The position numbers and the translations under genes are program-made. The notes under the pieces were generated by a model. That model was not told the origin of the DNA and did not search any database. It saw only the letters and a program-made list of their open reading frames with translations. A DNA stretch of 62,046 nucleotides from Mycobacterium sp. 1245805.9 (GTDB lineage Bacteria > Actinomycetota > Actinomycetes > Mycobacteriales > Mycobacteriaceae), in assembly GCF_001672915.1 (NCBI RefSeq), contig NZ_LZKR01000212.1, forward strand, positions 1 through 62,046, written 5' to 3'. Shown piece by piece: positions 45,794 through 54,758 of the stretch. Within the stretch, counting starts at the first letter, position 1; the number at the start of each line of letters is the position of its first letter.

Positions 45794-46333
45794 ATGACCG
45801 GGCACCCGTTTCTGCCGCTGTACATTCCGGTGGACGTCGACATGACCGCGATCAAGGCTCAGGTCGCCGCCACCGGCGTCAGCGCATCACCCGCGGCCAT
45901 GCCCGGCCTGCTCGACATCGTCAACCAGGCCCACGCCGACGGCATCAACCTCAAGATCGTGCTGCTCGACCACAACCCGCCGAACGACACCCCGCTGCGC
46001 GACATCTCCACCGTCGTCGGCGCCGACTATCACGACGCGACCGTGCTGACGCTCAGCCCCAGCTACGTCGGCACCTACAGCACGCAATTCCCGCGCGTCA
46101 CGCTCGAGGCCGGCGAGGACAACGCCAAGACCGGCAACCCGGTCGTCTCGGCGCAGCACTTCCTGCACGAGCTGAACACGCCCGAGTTCCCCTGGACGGG
46201 CCTGACCATCTTCCTGCTGATCGCGGTGCTCACGGCGGCCGTGGGCACCCGATTTCTGCAGTTGCGCGCCAAGCGCGCAGCAACGCCGGCCGGCGCGCCG
46301 GACACGACGGCGGAAGCGCCCGGCATCGCCTAG
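45794..46333 (+). CDS. DUF6676/Rv1476-like membrane protein
   Basis: This 179-aa protein has an N-terminal TPM-like alpha/beta domain (PLYIPVDVDMTAIKAQVAA, LKIVLLDHNPP, DATVLTLSPSYVGTYS), one C-terminal membrane helix (LTIFLLIAVLTAAVG) and a basic tail. It is the homologue of Rv1476, always located between acn and ripA. The start is ATG 45794; the open frame continues to 45653 but overlaps the acn promoter. The role is unknown, and the fixed neighbours suggest envelope maintenance. Confidence 0.85.
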   Translation: MTGHPFLPLYIPVDVDMTAIKAQVAATGVSASPAAMPGLLDIVNQAHADGINLKIVLLDHNPPNDTPLRDISTVVGADYHDATVLTLSPSYVGTYSTQFPRVTLEAGEDNAKTGNPVVSAQHFLHELNTPEFPWTGLTIFLLIAVLTAAVGTRFLQLRAKRAATPAGAPDTTAEAPGIA

Positions 46334-46412
46334 TCACGGCGCCTGACCCGCGCATCCGGCGCCGGCCGCCTGCTCGGGCCGTCGCCCCCGGCGCTGCGCG
46401 GCAAACACCGCA

Positions 46413-46430
46413 GGTCACCGTTCGGTCACA
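46413..46430 (+). promoter_or_regulatory. Possible MtrA direct-repeat box upstream of ripA
   Basis: GGTCACCGTTCGGTCACA contains two GGTCAC repeats 11 nt apart. MtrA, the essential response regulator, is known to bind the ripA promoter at loosely conserved direct repeats of this kind. The 250-bp stretch before ripA has no gene. Confidence 0.4.
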
Positions 46431-46584
46431 TTAAACGCACGTCCAGAGTGCAGTTTGTGACTAGCGTTTCCACGGCGTCATATGTGACGTACGGTGCAAA
46501 TGGTGCTCGTGTTGTTTGTGGCGTTTTCGAAGAAGGCCGTGCCTGGCGCCGCCCGTCCGCGTTGAGCCGTAGGAGACCTGTCGA

Positions 46585-48018
46585 ATGAGACGTACGCGCT
46601 GGGGGCCCTCTGCGCGACCGGCTACCAGGCTGCTCCGGCCGGTCGTTCCGTCGGTGCTGAGCGTGGCCATGCTGATGTCCACCCCGGGCCTGGCCGACGC
46701 CGACCCCGCCGCGGACAGCATGGCCGCGTTGATCGCGAACGTCGCCAAGGCCAACCAGCGGATGCAAGACCTGACGGCCGAAATCCAGACCGAGCAGGAA
46801 AGCGTCAACAAGGCACTGGTCGACGTGGAGACCGCGCGGGACAACGCGACCGCCGCCGGGCACGACGTGGAGGCCAGCCAGCAAGCGGTCAAGGACGCCA
46901 ACGCGGCGATCGCCGCGGCCCAGCATCGGTTCAACACCTTCGCGGCGGCCACCTACATGAACGGACCGTCGGGCAGCTACCTGACGGCGACCAGCCCCGA
47001 GGACATGATCGCGACGCAAAGCGCCGCCGAGACGCTGACTGCGAGCTCGCAGGCGGTGATGGACAAGCTGCAGCGGGCCCGGACCGAGCAGGTGAACAAG
47101 GAGTCGGCCGCGCGGCTGGCCAAGCAGAAGGCCGACAAGGCCGCCGCCGACGCGAAGGCCAGCCAGGACGCCGCGGTGGCCGCGCTGACCGATTCCAAGC
47201 GCAAGTTCAACGACCAACGTGAGCTGGCCACCCGCCTGGCCGCCGAGCGCGATCAGGCACAGGCGAAACTCGAAGCGGCCCAGCGCGAGTGGGCGGCGGG
47301 GCATGGCTCATCCGGCGTCGCGGCCTCGGGCGACCGGTGGGACCCCGGTGCGCCGGCCGGTGCCCCGCATTCCGGCGGCCGCCGGTGGGATGGCCTGTGG
47401 GACCCGACGCTGCCCATGGTGCCCAGCGCGAACGTCCCCGGCGACCCGATCGCCGTCATCAACCAGGTGCTGGGCATCTCGGCCACGTCGACGCAGGTCA
47501 CCGCCGGCATGGGCCGCAGCTTCCTGCAGCAGCTGGGCATCCTCAAGCCCGACGACACCGGCATCACCAACGCGTCACCCGGCGGCACCGCGGGCCGCAT
47601 CCCCCGGGTGTACGGGCGGCAGGCCACCGAGTACGTGATCCGCCGCGGCATGTCTCAGATCGGCGTGCCCTATTCGTGGGGAGGCGGCAACGCGGCCGGG
47701 CCCAGCAAGGGCATCGACTCCGGCGCCGGGATCACCGGCTTCGACTGTTCGGGCCTGGTCCTGTACTCGTTCGCCGGCGTGGGCATCAAGCTGCCGCACT
47801 ACTCGGGTTCGCAGTACAACCTGGGCCGCAAGATCCCGTCGGCGCAGATGCGCCGCGGTGACGTCATCTTCTACGGACCCGGCGGCAGCCAGCACGTGAC
47901 GATCTACCTCGGCGACGGCCAGATGCTCGAGGCTCCCGACATCGGATTGAAGGTTCGCGTCGCGCCCGTGCGCACCAGCGGGATGACGCCCTATGTGGTC
48001 CGCTACATCGAATGGTGA
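46585..48018 (+). CDS. ripA: Peptidoglycan endopeptidase RipA
   Basis: This 477-aa secreted NlpC/P60 hydrolase cleaves the D-Glu-mDAP bond at the septum. It has a signal peptide (to about residue 39, ADA), a long coiled coil (about residues 45-235, rich in Ala, Lys, Gln), a linker, and the catalytic domain with Cys388 (GFDCSGLVLYS), His437 (SQHVTIYLG) and Glu449. The spacing matches the Cys383-His432-Glu444 triad of M. tuberculosis RipA. It acts with RpfB and is needed for daughter-cell separation. It is 15 bp before ripB. Confidence 0.96.
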   Translation: MRRTRWGPSARPATRLLRPVVPSVLSVAMLMSTPGLADADPAADSMAALIANVAKANQRMQDLTAEIQTEQESVNKALVDVETARDNATAAGHDVEASQQAVKDANAAIAAAQHRFNTFAAATYMNGPSGSYLTATSPEDMIATQSAAETLTASSQAVMDKLQRARTEQVNKESAARLAKQKADKAAADAKASQDAAVAALTDSKRKFNDQRELATRLAAERDQAQAKLEAAQREWAAGHGSSGVAASGDRWDPGAPAGAPHSGGRRWDGLWDPTLPMVPSANVPGDPIAVINQVLGISATSTQVTAGMGRSFLQQLGILKPDDTGITNASPGGTAGRIPRVYGRQATEYVIRRGMSQIGVPYSWGGGNAAGPSKGIDSGAGITGFDCSGLVLYSFAGVGIKLPHYSGSQYNLGRKIPSAQMRRGDVIFYGPGGSQHVTIYLGDGQMLEAPDIGLKVRVAPVRTSGMTPYVVRYIEW

Positions 48019-48032
48019 CTGAACGGGGAGCT

Positions 48033-48758
48033 ATGCGCCGCAATAGGTTTCGCCTGATCAACTTCGCCTGGATCACCACGGTGGTGGCCGGGCTGATGTT
48101 GTCTGTGGCCGCGCCTGCCACCGCCGATCCCGGACAATGGGACCCCACCCTGCCGGCCACCATCAGCGCCGGTGCGCCGGGCGACCCGCTCGCCGTCGCC
48201 AATGCCTCGCTGCAGGCCACCGCCCAGGCCGCGCAGACCACGATGGACCTGGGCAAGCAATTCCTCGGCGGGCTCGGGATCAACCTCGGCGGCGACCCGG
48301 CGCCCACCGCGGCCACCCCCACCAACCCCGGCGGCAAGATCCCGCGCGTCTACGGCCGGCAGGCCGTCGAGTACGTGATCAAGCGGATGGGCTCGCAGAT
48401 GGGCGTTCCGTATTCGTGGGGCGGTGGCTCACTGGACGGGCCCAGCAAGGGCGTCGGCGACGGGGCCAACATCAACGGCTTCGACTGTTCGGGGCTGATG
48501 CGCTACGGCTTCGCCGGCGTCGGGGTGCTGATTCCGCGGTTTTCCGGTGACCAGTACAACGCCGGCCGCCACATTCCCCCGGACCAGGCCAGGCGCGGCG
48601 ACCTCATCTTCTACGGCCCGAACGGCGGCCAGCACGTCACCATGTACCTGGGCAACGGGCAGATGCTCGAGGCGTCGAGCCTCGCCGGCAAGGTCACCGT
48701 CAGCCCGGTGCGCAAGCCCGGCATGACGCCGTTCCTGACTAGGATCATCGAGTACTGA
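48033..48758 (+). CDS. ripB: Peptidoglycan endopeptidase RipB
   Basis: This 241-aa NlpC/P60 enzyme lacks the coiled coil of RipA. It has a signal peptide ending in ATA, a short Pro/Thr-rich linker, and the catalytic Cys152 in GFDCSGLMRYG with the His in GQHVTMYLG. The start is ATG 48033 with GGGGAG upstream, giving exactly the length of M. tuberculosis RipB; the GTG at 48012 overlaps ripA. It is probably co-transcribed with ripA. Confidence 0.95.
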   Translation: MRRNRFRLINFAWITTVVAGLMLSVAAPATADPGQWDPTLPATISAGAPGDPLAVANASLQATAQAAQTTMDLGKQFLGGLGINLGGDPAPTAATPTNPGGKIPRVYGRQAVEYVIKRMGSQMGVPYSWGGGSLDGPSKGVGDGANINGFDCSGLMRYGFAGVGVLIPRFSGDQYNAGRHIPPDQARRGDLIFYGPNGGQHVTMYLGNGQMLEASSLAGKVTVSPVRKPGMTPFLTRIIEY

Positions 48759-48869
48759 TCGCGGGGCCGGCCTGGCGCGGCGTCGACGGAAACCGGCTGG
48801 CCTGGAATAGTTGGTCCAGGGCACGTCGCTGCCCGGCAGTCGTGTCCGTTTGAACGTGGAGGGTTCTTG

Positions 48870-50000
48870 ATGACATCAGCAGGTGGGCCGCCCCCCGGCG
48901 CCAGCAATTACCCGGGCCAGGGTGGTCCGTCCGGCCCTCCGGCCCACGAGGCGCCCCCGGGCGGCGGCAATGGGCTGGCCGCGGAGGTCCACACGCTGGA
49001 GCGGGCCATCTTCGAGGTCAAACGCATCATCGTCGGCCAGGACCAGCTGGTGGAGCGGATGCTGGTCGGCCTGTTGTCCAAGGGGCACGTCCTGCTCGAG
49101 GGTGTCCCCGGCGTGGCCAAGACGCTGGCCGTGGAGACCTTCGCGCGGGTGGTCGGCGGCACGTTCGCGCGCATCCAGTTCACGCCCGACCTGGTGCCCA
49201 CCGACATCATCGGTACCCGCATCTACCGGCAGGGCAAGGAGGAGTTCGACACCGAGCTCGGCCCGGTGGTGGTCAACTTCCTGCTCGCCGACGAGATCAA
49301 CCGCGCGCCGGCGAAGGTGCAGTCGGCGCTGCTGGAGGTCATGCAGGAACGCCACGTGTCGATCGGCGGCAAGACCTTCCCGCTGCCCAACCCGTTCCTG
49401 GTGATGGCCACCCAGAACCCGATCGAGCACGAGGGTGTCTACCCACTGCCCGAGGCCCAGCGGGACCGCTTCCTGTTCAAGATCAACGTCGGCTACCCGT
49501 CGCCGGAGGAGGAGCGGGAGATCATCTACCGGATGGGCGTCAAGCCGCCGGTGCCCAAGCAGATCCTCAACACCGGCGACCTGCTGCGGCTGCAGGACAT
49601 CGCGTCCAACGTCTTCGTCCACCACGCGCTGGTCGACTACGTGGTGCGCGTCGTCACCGCCACCCGCAACCCCGAGCAACTCGGCATGAACGACGTCAAG
49701 ACGTGGGTCTCGTTCGGCGCGTCACCGCGCGCCTCGCTGGGCATCATCGCCGGCGCCCGCTCGCTGGCGCTGGTGCGGGGCCGCGACTACGTGATCCCGC
49801 AGGACGTCGTCGAGGTCATCCCCGACGTGCTGCGGCACCGGTTGATCCTCACCTATGACGCGCTCGCCGACGAGATCTCGCCGGAGATCGTCATCAACCG
49901 TATCCTGCAGACGGTGGCCCTGCCGCAGGTGAATGCCGTTCCGCAGCAAGGTCATTCGGTTCCGCCGGTGATGCAGACCGTGGCGGCCAGCGGTCGGTGA
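48870..50000 (+). CDS. moxR1: MoxR1-type AAA+ ATPase
   Basis: This 376-aa AAA+ protein of the MoxR group has Walker A GVPGVAKT, Walker B LADEINRAP, sensor-1 ATQNP and the arginine-finger segment PEAQRDRFLFK. The N-terminus is Gly/Pro rich. MoxR ATPases act as chaperones for VWA-domain partners, and the two next genes encode such partners. Its stop overlaps the next GTG (GTGA). Confidence 0.95.
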   Translation: MTSAGGPPPGASNYPGQGGPSGPPAHEAPPGGGNGLAAEVHTLERAIFEVKRIIVGQDQLVERMLVGLLSKGHVLLEGVPGVAKTLAVETFARVVGGTFARIQFTPDLVPTDIIGTRIYRQGKEEFDTELGPVVVNFLLADEINRAPAKVQSALLEVMQERHVSIGGKTFPLPNPFLVMATQNPIEHEGVYPLPEAQRDRFLFKINVGYPSPEEEREIIYRMGVKPPVPKQILNTGDLLRLQDIASNVFVHHALVDYVVRVVTATRNPEQLGMNDVKTWVSFGASPRASLGIIAGARSLALVRGRDYVIPQDVVEVIPDVLRHRLILTYDALADEISPEIVINRILQTVALPQVNAVPQQGHSVPPVMQTVAASGR

Positions 50001-50950
50001 CCGACGCCCAGAAGCCGGCGGTGCGCCATCCGCCATCATTTGAGCGCGGGCAGATCGACGACCCGAAGCTGTCGGCGGCGCTGCGCCAGCTCGAGCTCAC
50101 GGTCAAGCGCAAGCTCGACGGCGTCCTGCACGGCGACCACCTCGGCCTGATCCCGGGGCCGGGCACCGAGCCGGGCGAGTCGCGCGAGTACCAGCCCGGC
50201 GACGACGTCCGGCGCATGGACTGGGCCGTCACCGCGCGGACCATGCACCCGCATGTCCGGCAGATGATCGCCGACCGCGAGCTGGAGACCTGGATGGTCG
50301 TCGACATGTCGGCCAGCCTGGACTTCGGCACCACGGTGTGCGAGAAGCGCGACCTGGCGGTGGCCGCCGCGGCGGCGATCACGTTCCTCAACAGTGGCGG
50401 CGGCAACCGGCTCGGCGCGATCATCGCCACCGGCGCGACCATCACCCGGGTCCCGGCCCGATCCGGGCGCCAGCACGAGCAGACGCTGTTGCGCACCATC
50501 GCCACCACGCCCAAGGCGCCGGTCGGCGTGCGCGGCGACCTGGCGACCGCGATCGACGCGTTGCGCCGCCCCGAACGCCGGCGCGGGATGGCCGTCATCA
50601 TCAGCGACTTCCTGGGCCCCATCAACTGGATGCGCCCGCTGCGGGCGATCGCGGCCCGCCACGAGGTGCTGGCGATCGAGGTGCTCGACCCGCGTGACGT
50701 CGAGCTGCCCGACATCGGCGACGTCGTGTTGCAGGACGCGGAAACCGGTGTCACCCGGGAATTCACCATCGACGCCCAGCTGCGTGACGACTTCTCGAAG
50801 GCGGCCGCGGCGCACCGCGCGGAGGTGTCCCGCACCATCCGCAGCTGCGGGGCCCCGGTGCTGACGCTGCGCACCGACCGGGACTGGATCGCCGACATCG
50901 TCCGCTTCGTCGAGTCCCGCCGCCGCGGGGCACTGGCGGGCCGGCAGTGA
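49997..50950 (+). CDS. DUF58 protein (Rv1480-like)
   Basis: This 317-aa protein has the DUF58 core GESREYQPGDDVRRMDW and a degenerate VWA domain (VVDMSASLDFG, then VIISDFLGP). It is soluble. It is coupled to moxR1 before it and to the VWA gene after it by 4-bp overlaps. In this conserved trio DUF58 is thought to bridge MoxR and the membrane VWA protein. Confidence 0.93.
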   Translation: MTDAQKPAVRHPPSFERGQIDDPKLSAALRQLELTVKRKLDGVLHGDHLGLIPGPGTEPGESREYQPGDDVRRMDWAVTARTMHPHVRQMIADRELETWMVVDMSASLDFGTTVCEKRDLAVAAAAAITFLNSGGGNRLGAIIATGATITRVPARSGRQHEQTLLRTIATTPKAPVGVRGDLATAIDALRRPERRRGMAVIISDFLGPINWMRPLRAIAARHEVLAIEVLDPRDVELPDIGDVVLQDAETGVTREFTIDAQLRDDFSKAAAAHRAEVSRTIRSCGAPVLTLRTDRDWIADIVRFVESRRRGALAGRQ

Positions 50951-51954
50951 CATTGCCGCTGCTGGGCCCGATGACGCTGTCGGGCTTCGCACACGCATGG
51001 TTTCTCCTGTTCCTGTTCGCCGCCGTCGGGCTGGCCGCGCTGTACATCGTGCTGCAGCTGGCGCGGCAGCGGCGGATGCTGCGGTTCGCCAACATGGAGC
51101 TGCTGGAAAGCGTTGCACCCCAACGCCCTTCGCGGTGGCGGCACGTGCCGGCGATCCTGTTGGTGTTGTCGCTGGTGCTGTTCACGATCGCGATGGCGGG
51201 GCCGACCAACGACGTCCGGATCCCGCGCAACCGCGCCGTGGTGATGCTGGTGATCGACGTGTCGCAGTCGATGCGCGCCACCGACGTCCCGCCCAATCGC
51301 ATGGCGGCCGCGCAGGAGGCCGCCAAGGCGTTCGCCGACGAGCTGACCCCGGGCATCAACCTGGGCCTGATCGAGTACGCCGGTACGGCGACCGTGCTGG
51401 TGTCCCCGACGACCAACCGCGAGGCGACCAAGAACGCGCTGGACAAGTTGCAGTTCGCCGACCGCACCGCCACCGGGGAGGGCATCTTCACCGCGTTGCA
51501 GGCGATCGCCACGGTCGGCGCGGTGATCGGCGGCGGCGACACGCCCCCGCCCGCGCGCATCGTGTTGTTCTCCGACGGCAAGGAGACGATGCCGACCAAC
51601 CCGGACAACCCCAAGGGCGCCTTCACCGCCGCGCGCACCGCCAAGGACCAGGGTGTGCCGATCTCGACGATCTCGTTCGGCACGCCCTACGGCTTCGTCG
51701 AGATCAACGACCAGCGCCAGCCCGTCCCCGTCGACGACTCCACCATGAAGAAGGTCGCCGAGCTCTCCGGTGGGAATTGGTACAACGCCGCGAGCCTGGC
51801 CGAACTGAAAGCCGTCTACGCGTCGCTGCAACAGCAGATCGGCTACGAGACGATCAAGGGCGACGCCAGCGCCGGCTGGCTGCGGCTGGGTGCGCTGGTG
51901 CTGGCGCTCGCGGGGCTGGCCGCGCTGCTGATCAACCGGCGCCTGCCGAACTAG
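50947..51954 (+). CDS. VWA-domain membrane protein (Rv1481-like)
   Basis: This 335-aa protein has two N-terminal membrane helices (FAHAWFLLFLFAAVGLAALY and VPAILLVLSLVLFTIAMAG), a VWA domain with the MIDAS motif DVSQSMRATD, and a C-terminal helix (LRLGALVLALAGLAALLIN). It would bind a metal ion and be the membrane end of the MoxR1 system. Confidence 0.93.
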   Translation: MTLPLLGPMTLSGFAHAWFLLFLFAAVGLAALYIVLQLARQRRMLRFANMELLESVAPQRPSRWRHVPAILLVLSLVLFTIAMAGPTNDVRIPRNRAVVMLVIDVSQSMRATDVPPNRMAAAQEAAKAFADELTPGINLGLIEYAGTATVLVSPTTNREATKNALDKLQFADRTATGEGIFTALQAIATVGAVIGGGDTPPPARIVLFSDGKETMPTNPDNPKGAFTAARTAKDQGVPISTISFGTPYGFVEINDQRQPVPVDDSTMKKVAELSGGNWYNAASLAELKAVYASLQQQIGYETIKGDASAGWLRLGALVLALAGLAALLINRRLPN

Positions 51955-51992
51955 CTGACCTTTCTTACGCGCAAGCCTCGCCTCGATTTTCG

Positions 51993-52050
51993 CCGAACGT
52001 GAAGCCACTGCGAAAAATCGCGCCGAAATTCGCAGTGGCTTCACGTTCGG
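51993..52050. terminator. Perfect 22-bp inverted repeat between Rv1481-like gene and fabG1
   Basis: The arms 51993-52014 and 52029-52050 are exact reverse complements with a 14-nt loop. It lies 39 bp after the VWA stop and 55 bp before the fabG1 start. It can terminate the upstream operon and insulate the fabG1 promoter. It shares TTCGCAGTGGC with the element at 42193-42242. There is no T-tract, as usual in mycobacteria. Confidence 0.7.
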
Positions 52051-52092
52051 GAAGCCCGGCCAGCCGATTTCGGGCCCAATACGGTGAGACGA

Positions 52093-52098
52093 TAGGTT
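52093..52098 (+). promoter_or_regulatory. -10 element of the fabG1-inhA promoter
   Basis: TAGGTT lies 6 nt before GTG 52105, so the transcript is probably leaderless. Position -8 (T, 52097) and position -15 (C, 52090) are the sites where isoniazid and ethionamide resistance mutations occur in M. tuberculosis; both have the wild-type base here. Confidence 0.7.
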
Positions 52099-52104
52099 GA
52101 CGGG

Positions 52105-52869
52105 GTGACTGACACAGCCACCGAGAACACCGAAAGTGCCACCGACTACGGCAGACCCGCATTCGTGGCCCGCTCTGTCCTGGTGACGGGCGGAAACCGG
52201 GGCATCGGCCTGGCGATCGCGCAGCGGCTCGCGGCCGACGGGCATAAGGTCGCCGTCACGCACCGCGGATCCGGGGCGCCTGACGGGCTGTTCGGCGTGG
52301 TGTGCGACGTCACCGACAACGGGGCCGTCGACCGCGCGTTCAAAGAGGTCGAGGAGCACCAGGGCCCGGTCGAGGTGCTGGTGTCCAATGCCGGCATCTC
52401 CAAAGACGCCTTCCTGATCCGGATGACCGAGGAGCGCTTCGAAGAGGTCATCAACGCCAACCTCACCGGGGCGTTCCGGGTGACCCAGCGCGCGGCGCGC
52501 AGCATGCAGAAAAAGCGGTTCGGCCGGATCATCTACATCGGGTCGGTGTCCGGCATGTGGGGCATCGGTAACCAGTCCAACTATGCGGCCGCCAAGGCCG
52601 GCCTCATCGGCATGGCGCGCTCGATCTCGCGCGAGCTGTCCAAGGCCGGGGTGACCGCCAACGTGGTCGCCCCCGGCTACATCGACACCGAGATGACCCG
52701 CTCGCTGGACGAGCGGATTCAGGCGGGGGCACTGGACTTCATCCCGGCCAAGCGGGTCGGCACGGCCGCCGAGGTCGCCGGGGCGGTCAGCTTCCTGGCG
52801 TCGGAGGACGCAAGCTACATCGCCGGCGCGGTCATCCCGGTCGACGGCGGCATGGGCATGGGCCACTGA
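52105..52869 (+). CDS. fabG1: 3-oxoacyl-ACP reductase FabG1 (MabA)
   Basis: This 254-aa SDR reduces beta-ketoacyl-AcpM in the FAS-II cycle that builds mycolic acids. Visible are the NADPH loop TGGNRGIGLA, NAG, the active-site Ser in GSVSGMWG, and Tyr and Lys in YAAAKAGLIG. The N-terminal extension matches mycobacterial MabA. It precedes inhA by 22 bp in one operon. Confidence 0.97.
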   Translation: MTDTATENTESATDYGRPAFVARSVLVTGGNRGIGLAIAQRLAADGHKVAVTHRGSGAPDGLFGVVCDVTDNGAVDRAFKEVEEHQGPVEVLVSNAGISKDAFLIRMTEERFEEVINANLTGAFRVTQRAARSMQKKRFGRIIYIGSVSGMWGIGNQSNYAAAKAGLIGMARSISRELSKAGVTANVVAPGYIDTEMTRSLDERIQAGALDFIPAKRVGTAAEVAGAVSFLASEDASYIAGAVIPVDGGMGMGH

Positions 52870-52891
52870 GGCCCCGACACTAGGACGGAAA

Positions 52892-53701
52892 ATGGCAGGA
52901 CTGCTCGAAGGCAAACGGATTCTGGTCACGGGGATCATCACCGACTCGTCGATCGCGTTTCACATCGCCAAGGTGGCCCAGGAAGCGGGGGCGCAGTTGG
53001 TGCTGACCGGATTCGACCGGTTGCGCCTGATCCAGCGCATCGCCGACCGGCTGCCGGAGAAGGCGCCGCTGATCGAACTCGACGTGCAGAACCAGGAGCA
53101 CCTGGACAGCCTGGCCGAGCGGGTGACTGCCGAGATCGGCGAGGGCAACAAGCTCGACGGCGTGGTGCACTCGATCGGCTTCATGCCGCAGACCGGGATG
53201 GGCGTCAACCCGTTCTTCGACGCTCCGTACGAGGACGTGTCGAAAGGCATTCACATTTCCGCCTTTTCGTACGCCTCGCTGGCCAAGGCGCTGCTGCCGA
53301 TCATGAACCCCGGCGGCTCGATCGTCGGCATGGACTTCGACCCCTCGCGCGCGATGCCGGCCTACAACTGGATGACGGTGGCCAAGAGCGCGCTGGAATC
53401 GGTGAACCGGTTCGTGGCGCGTGAGGCCGGGCCTTACGGTGTGCGGTCGAATCTCGTTGCGGCCGGGCCGATCCGGACGCTGGCGATGAGCGCGATCGTC
53501 GGCGGCGCGCTCGGTGAGGAGGCCGGCGCCCAGATGCAGCTGCTCGAGGAGGGCTGGGATCAGCGCGCGCCGATCGGCTGGAACATGAAGGACCCCACAC
53601 CCGTCGCCAAGACGGTGTGCGCGCTGCTCTCGGAGTGGCTGCCCGCCACGACCGGGACCATCATCTACGCCGACGGCGGCGCCAGCACCCAGTTGCTTTA
53701 G
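52892..53701 (+). CDS. inhA: Enoyl-ACP reductase InhA
   Basis: This 269-aa NADH-dependent enoyl reductase of FAS-II is the target of isoniazid-NAD and ethionamide-NAD adducts. Catalytic Tyr158 and Lys165 are in place (YNWMTVAK). Known resistance positions are wild type: Ile16, Ile21, Ser94 and Ile95 (VVHSIGF). The length is identical to M. tuberculosis InhA. Confidence 0.97.
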   Translation: MAGLLEGKRILVTGIITDSSIAFHIAKVAQEAGAQLVLTGFDRLRLIQRIADRLPEKAPLIELDVQNQEHLDSLAERVTAEIGEGNKLDGVVHSIGFMPQTGMGVNPFFDAPYEDVSKGIHISAFSYASLAKALLPIMNPGGSIVGMDFDPSRAMPAYNWMTVAKSALESVNRFVAREAGPYGVRSNLVAAGPIRTLAMSAIVGGALGEEAGAQMQLLEEGWDQRAPIGWNMKDPTPVAKTVCALLSEWLPATTGTIIYADGGASTQLL

Positions 53702-53707
53702 GGCGCA

Positions 53708-54712
53708 ATGGAGTTCGACGCGGTCCTGCTGCTGTCCTTCGGCGGGCCCGAAGGGCCAGAGCAGGTGCGGCCGTTCCTGGAGAACGTCACCCGGGGCCAC
53801 AACGTGCCACCCGAGCGCCTCGACGACGTCGCCGAGCACTACCTGCATTTCGGCGGGGTGTCGCCGATCAACGGCATCAACCGCGCCCTGATCGCCGAGC
53901 TGCGCGCCGAACTGGACCTGCCGGTGTATTTCGGCAACCGCAACTGGGAGCCCTACGTCGAGGACACCGTCGCGACCATGCGGGACAACGGTGTTCGTCG
54001 TGCCGCGGTGTTCACCACGTCGGCGTGGAGCGGATATTCCAGCTGCACGCAGTATGTCGAGGACATCGCCCGGGCCCGCCGGGTGGCCGGACCGGGCTCG
54101 CCCGAATTGGTAAAGCTGCGGCCGTATTTCGACCATCCGCTTTTCGTCGAGATGTTCGCCGACGCCGTCATCGCCGCGGCCCGGACGGTGCCGCAGGGCG
54201 CCCGGCTGGTGTTCACCGCTCATTCGGTCCCGGTGGCCGCCGACCAGCGCTTCGGCCCGCGGCTGTACAGCCGCCAAGTCGACTATGCCACAAGGCTCGT
54301 CACGGCCGCCGCCGGCTACTCCGACTACGACCTGGCCTGGCAGTCGCGCTCGGGCCCGCCCCAGGTCCCGTGGTTGGAGCCCAGCGTCGAGGACCATCTG
54401 ACGACGTTACGTGGCACCAAAGCCGTCATCGTCTGCCCCATCGGATTCGTCGCCGACCACATCGAGGTGGTGTGGGACCTCGACCACGAGTTGCGGGCGC
54501 AGGCCGAGGCCGCGGGGATGGCCTTCGCCCGCGCCGCAACTCCCAACGCCGACAGGCGATTCGCCCGCCTGGCCGCCGACCTGGTCGACGAGCTCCGCAA
54601 CGGTCGGGCGCCGACCCGGGTGACCGGAACGGATCCGGTGCCCGGCTGCCTCGCCAGCGTCAACGGCGCGGCGTGCCGCCCGCCACATTGTGTGGCGCGC
54701 CAACAGGATTAG
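53708..54712 (+). CDS. hemH: Ferrochelatase (coproporphyrin III type)
   Basis: This 334-aa protein inserts iron in the late haem pathway; M. tuberculosis calls it hemZ. Features are ALLLSFGGPEGP-type start (here VLLLSFGGPEGPEQV), the conserved His in FTAHSVP, and the C-terminal CPIGFVADHIEVVWDLD with the Glu of the active site. Three late Cys (about residues 315-326) could hold the 2Fe-2S cluster found in actinobacterial ferrochelatases. It is 7 bp after inhA, as in other mycobacteria. Confidence 0.95.
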   Translation: MEFDAVLLLSFGGPEGPEQVRPFLENVTRGHNVPPERLDDVAEHYLHFGGVSPINGINRALIAELRAELDLPVYFGNRNWEPYVEDTVATMRDNGVRRAAVFTTSAWSGYSSCTQYVEDIARARRVAGPGSPELVKLRPYFDHPLFVEMFADAVIAAARTVPQGARLVFTAHSVPVAADQRFGPRLYSRQVDYATRLVTAAAGYSDYDLAWQSRSGPPQVPWLEPSVEDHLTTLRGTKAVIVCPIGFVADHIEVVWDLDHELRAQAEAAGMAFARAATPNADRRFARLAADLVDELRNGRAPTRVTGTDPVPGCLASVNGAACRPPHCVARQQD

Positions 54713-54758
54713 CGGCGATCGCGAGCGCAGCGTAGCTGGGCGAAGCGGGTCGCCGCCA

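Noticed and set aside
49894..52941. 1015-codon frame antisense to the moxR1-DUF58-VWA-fabG1 genes
   Set aside because: It covers several well-identified coupled genes on the + strand and shows no domain.
54712..54756. 7-bp inverted repeat between hemH and the Rv1486c-like gene
   Set aside because: Too short and with a long loop; likely chance, although the genes are convergent.
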